A stretch of DNA of 30,365 nucleotides from CAYHVH01 sp964360335 (GTDB lineage: Bacteria > Patescibacteriota > Doudnabacteria > UBA920 > 2-01-FULL-46-14), in NCBI GenBank assembly GCA_964360335.1, contig CAYHVH010000009.1, positions 1-30,365 on the forward strand, in the 5' to 3' direction. The notes beneath the pieces were generated by a model that was not told where the DNA came from, did no database searches, and saw only the letters and a program-made list of their open reading frames with translations. Position 1 is the first letter of the stretch; each line of letters begins with the position of its first letter. A program made the translations under genes and the position numbers. Shown here piece after piece: positions 28,026 through 30,365 of the stretch.

Positions 28026-28943
28026 ATGAAACAAAATAACGGAAAAATACTCACAAAATTAGGCAAGCCTTATTTTAGCGAAAACGGCTTTGTTCTTTAT
28101 TATGGTGATAGCCTTGAGCTTCTGGAAAAATTGCCCGAAAATTCTATTGACATGATTTTTGCCGACCCCCCCTATATGCTTTCAAATGGGGGTTTTACAG
28201 TTCATGCTGGCAAGCGTGTCAGCGTGAATAAAGGCGAATGGGATAAAAGTAGAGGGCTGGAGGACGACTTTAAGTTTCACCTTGCCTGGATTGAGGCTTG
28301 TAAAAGGGTATTGAAATCGGAGGGCACGATTTGGATCAGTGGCACCTACCACTCCATCTATACTTGCGGATTTGCGCTTTTAAAAGCTGGATATAAAATT
28401 TTGAATGATATCTCATGGTTTAAACCGAACGCTTCACCCAATTTGAGCGGTCGCTACTTTACCGCCAGTCATGAGACCTTGATTTGGGCGAAAAAAAATC
28501 CTGAAGCAAGACACACTTTCAATTACGAACTTATGAAGCAGGGGAAGTGGAACGACGTTATTAAAGTCCCCGGAAAACAAATGCGCAGTGTTTGGGGAAT
28601 AGAGGATGGTAAAAACACCTTTGATAATGATGAGGTGTGGATCATATCTACGCCTCCTACTAGCGAAAAAAAATTCGGAAAGCACCCTACCCAAAAGCCA
28701 TCAGCTCTTTTGGAGAGAGTGGTCCTGGCGAGTACTAATAAAGGGCACTTGGTTTTAGATCCTTTCACAGGAAGCTCTACGACTGGCTTGGCGGCGGTCA
28801 GACACGGCCGGAGATTCATAGGAATTGACACAGAGAAACAGTTTTTGGATTTGTCAATTAAAAGATTTCAAGAACTGGGCAAGATAATAAGGAATTCTAG
28901 TAATATTTTGCCTATAAAAAACCAAGAGTTAGTCAAACATTAA
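28026..28943 (+). CDS. DNA N6-adenine methyltransferase (beta class, DpnA/M2.DpnII-like)
   Basis: It transfers a methyl group from S-adenosylmethionine to adenine in DNA. The product is 305 aa. Catalytic motif IV is DPPY (47-50) in FADPPYMLSNGG; motif X region is KHPTQKP (219-225); motif I is DPFTGSSTTG (245-254). The order IV-X-I marks the beta class. The blocks SNGG, NKGEWDKS, EGTIWISGTYHSIY and PNASPNLSGRYFTASHETLIWA match DpnA-type enzymes closely, which act on GATC; that specificity is inferred. It lies 1 nt before the endonuclease gene. Confidence 0.92.
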   Translation: MKQNNGKILTKLGKPYFSENGFVLYYGDSLELLEKLPENSIDMIFADPPYMLSNGGFTVHAGKRVSVNKGEWDKSRGLEDDFKFHLAWIEACKRVLKSEGTIWISGTYHSIYTCGFALLKAGYKILNDISWFKPNASPNLSGRYFTASHETLIWAKKNPEARHTFNYELMKQGKWNDVIKVPGKQMRSVWGIEDGKNTFDNDEVWIISTPPTSEKKFGKHPTQKPSALLERVVLASTNKGHLVLDPFTGSSTTGLAAVRHGRRFIGIDTEKQFLDLSIKRFQELGKIIRNSSNILPIKNQELVKH

Positions 28944-28944
28944 T

Positions 28945-29574
28945 ATGATTAGAAAAGGATTGGGCGGAGGCAATACAATTACAGGTTTGAACTTTGAGAA
29001 GCGGAGGGACGTCTTGGCTATTTTGAGTCACGCAAAAGGATATTCTGTAAAAGGTAACATTGTTTACTTCGAAGGCAAAGAGGTTGCACGAAGTTACCGA
29101 AAGACTGGGCTCTATATTTTTTTAAAATCCAAAGGGGTAGATTACAAAAAGTACGTTTCTAAGCGACTGCTTCCGGACGAGGCTTTGTATGTTATAGTCA
29201 ACAACACGCTGTTTGTGATTGAGATAAAATATCAGCAAGTCTCGGGCTCAGTTGATGAGAAGTTGCAAACTTGTGACTTCAAAAAGAAACAGTACAAAAA
29301 GCTGATGGCTCCATTAAACATCGAGGTGGAATATATTTATGTTCTGAGCAGTTGGTTCAAAAAGCCTGAATATAAAGACACTTTAGATTATATTATTTCA
29401 GTTGGTTGTCAGTATTATTTCAATTACCTACCGCTTAAAAAATTAGAGCTACCTGTCCCAAAATCATACAATTTTGCTGAAACGAACCGAAACAAAAAGG
29501 TAAAATCAATTCTATATGCCTCACTATGTTTGTCCTGCTTGCGGCGGGGAGGCGGACCATCCCAAGGCCTGTGA
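28945..29574 (+). CDS. PD-(D/E)XK restriction endonuclease with an abnormal C-terminus
   Basis: It is the likely partner of the methyltransferase. The PD-(D/E)XK site is P77-D78 ... E93-I94-K95 (PDEALYVIVNNTLFVIEIKY), with a helical Glu upstream in TGLNFE (E17). QVSGSVDEKLQT after the active site is typical of type II enzymes. I cannot name the cut site. The last 19 residues (about 191-209, ending LRRGGGPSQGL) come from the start of the next gene read in another frame. The true stop was therefore probably lost at a junction near 29515. Codon use is AT-rich up to that point. Confidence 0.78.
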   Translation: MIRKGLGGGNTITGLNFEKRRDVLAILSHAKGYSVKGNIVYFEGKEVARSYRKTGLYIFLKSKGVDYKKYVSKRLLPDEALYVIVNNTLFVIEIKYQQVSGSVDEKLQTCDFKKKQYKKLMAPLNIEVEYIYVLSSWFKKPEYKDTLDYIISVGCQYYFNYLPLKKLELPVPKSYNFAETNRNKKVKSILYASLCLSCLRRGGGPSQGL

Positions 29575-29680
29575 GACGCCGGGGTGTCCCCGCCACGGCC
29601 AGCCGCTTCTCCCTTGCAATTGCCAGGACGAAAAGCATGCCGAAGCGCTCTCTGCCGCCCCGGCCGCGGACGATCAATAA
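29516..29680 (+). CDS. small zinc-knuckle protein (54 aa)
   Basis: MPHYVCPACGGEADHPKACE, then TPGCPRH and PCNC: seven cysteines and several histidines in a compact zinc-binding pattern, with an Ala/Asp-rich tail. Small proteins with this start recur in CPR genomes. The function is unknown. The start overlaps the endonuclease ORF by 59 nt in a different frame, and GC content rises sharply from here. TAAAAT (about 29501-29506) just upstream could be its -10 box, giving an almost leaderless transcript. Confidence 0.78.
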   Translation: MPHYVCPACGGEADHPKACETPGCPRHGQPLLPCNCQDEKHAEALSAAPAADDQ

Positions 29681-29686
29681 AAGATT

Positions 29687-29714
29687 TTGAATTATCAAGT
29701 GTTCGTGTTATAAT
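29687..29714 (+). promoter_or_regulatory. htrA promoter with extended -10
   Basis: TTGAAT (29687-29692), a 16-nt spacer and the perfect TATAAT (29709-29714), preceded by TGT (extended -10). Expected start is near 29721, about 23 nt before ATG 29744. Confidence 0.8.
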
Positions 29715-29743
29715 TACGGCTGTTAAAACGTCGTGTATTATGT

Positions 29744-30365
29744 ATGGCTCAACGAAAGCAAAACCAAAATCCAGACAGTCTTAACTCTGTTACCACCGAT
29801 TTGGAGCTTCATCAGCAGACCCGCCACTCTGCCCGGCAAAGTTTTCGGGTGAGCCTGGCCACGGGATTGATCTTCGGCCTTTTAGGCGGAGTCTTGGGGA
29901 GCGTATATCTCGTGCCCTGGTATCAAAAAGTCGTGCTCAAACAACAGGCCGGCCGGGCCGTGGTGGAGAATAGAAAAATTATTCTGGACGAGGAGTCGGC
30001 CATCGTCTCGGCCGTGGAGCAGGTCAATCCGGCCGTCGTCTCGATCGTCATCACCAAGGACCTGCCGAAGTTCGAGCAATTAGGCTCGCCGTTCGGCGAT
30101 TTTTTCTTTCAAATTCCGGTTCCTTCCGGGGAGACGGAGAAGCAAAGGGTGGGGGCCGGCTCGGGTTTCATTGTGGCGTCCGACGGGATGATTGTGACTA
30201 ACCGGCACGTGGTGGAGGACGGGGCGGCCGAGTACACCGTGGTGACGAAAGACGGGCAAAAATATCCGGCCAAAATTCTAGCCGCCGATCCCTTTAATGA
30301 TCTAGCGGTGGTAAAAATCGAAGCGGCGGATTTGCCGGCCGTGACCCTCGGGGATTCGGGGAAGC
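29744..30365 (+). CDS. HtrA/DegP-type serine protease (3' end beyond window)
   Basis: A cell-envelope quality-control protease. The first 207 residues are present, starting MAQRKQNQNPDSLNSVTTDL. There is a short cytoplasmic part, one membrane anchor (about 40-60, SLATGLIFGLLGGVLGSVYL), then the trypsin-like domain: GAGSGFIVASDGMIVTNRHVV gives the catalytic His, and DPFNDLAVVKI the catalytic Asp. The Ser loop (GNSGGP) and any PDZ domain lie past the window. Start ATG 29744 is chosen because ATG 29740 is quickly stopped. The usual NP-A-VVSI motif is present (QVNPAVVSIVI). Confidence 0.93.
   Translation, partial: MAQRKQNQNPDSLNSVTTDLELHQQTRHSARQSFRVSLATGLIFGLLGGVLGSVYLVPWYQKVVLKQQAGRAVVENRKIILDEESAIVSAVEQVNPAVVSIVITKDLPKFEQLGSPFGDFFFQIPVPSGETEKQRVGAGSGFIVASDGMIVTNRHVVEDGAAEYTVVTKDGQKYPAKILAADPFNDLAVVKIEAADLPAVTLGDSGK

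Noticed and set aside
1..30365. CRISPR arrays, transposase genes, rRNA genes, prophage genes
   Set aside because: None were found. The repeats present are palindromes or short tandems without regular spacers, and no transposase or integrase motif was seen.

Overview
The window looks like a stretch of a chromosome from a Candidate Phyla Radiation (Patescibacteria) bacterium with about 50% GC. The evidence is gene content rather than any database search: one fused str-S10-spc ribosomal cluster, no rpmD (L30) between S5 and L15, a short zinc-type S14, an L23 with a long charged N-terminal tail, a zinc-ribbon L24, a second degenerate adenylate kinase between adk and map, and a small zinc-knuckle protein starting MPHYVCPACGGE. 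TGA is used as a stop (parB, rplC), so this is not one of the lineages that reads TGA as glycine.

Layout. 1-780: the end of parB, with a sigma70-type promoter over its stop codon. 835-2274: a poorly recognisable stretch holding one 39-aa ORF and then a chain of six tiny ORFs (59, 106, 18, 51, 59 and 49 aa), each with a strong Shine-Dalgarno. 2283-2687: tRNA-Trp, a strong terminator and tRNA-Pro. 2704-5310: a HAD-like hydrolase, an RMD1/DUF155-like membrane protein, rpmB on the minus strand, and a site-2-type membrane metalloprotease. 5346-10687: promoter, rpsL, rpsG, fusA, a Phd/YefM-like small protein, then tuf (own promoter) and rpsJ. 10688-11046: a 359-nt structured non-coding leader containing inverted repeats and a terminator. 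11047-21549: rplC-D-W-B, rpsS, rplV, rpsC, rplP, rpmC, rpsQ, rplN-X-E, rpsN (CTG start), rpsH, rplF-R, rpsE, rplO and secY. 21536-23585: adk, an adk paralogue and map. 23762-29574: an accessory segment, largely AT-richer: an ArsR-type regulator flanked by two copies of its likely operator, a giant secreted beta-helix/LCAT-like hydrolase, a small membrane protein, and a methyltransferase-endonuclease pair. 29516-30365: a zinc-knuckle protein and the start of an HtrA protease.

The most unusual material is non-coding. A family of inverted-repeat elements with 15-bp arms (core ACCCCGTTAGA) sits inside the ribosomal operon. Two 83-bp members end exactly on the GTG start codons of rplC and rpmC, so the start codon lies in the stem. 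The rplC copy follows an intrinsic terminator, and its left arm can pair with a second partner. This resembles an expression switch for the main ribosomal operon. Other notable points: rpsN can only start at CTG; EF-G has NKIN instead of NKxD; a REP-like cruciform lies between rpsL and rpsG; and the restriction-endonuclease ORF runs out of frame into the next gene, marking a probable insertion junction.

All functional calls rest on motif recognition from the translated sequence. No search or folding computation was run.
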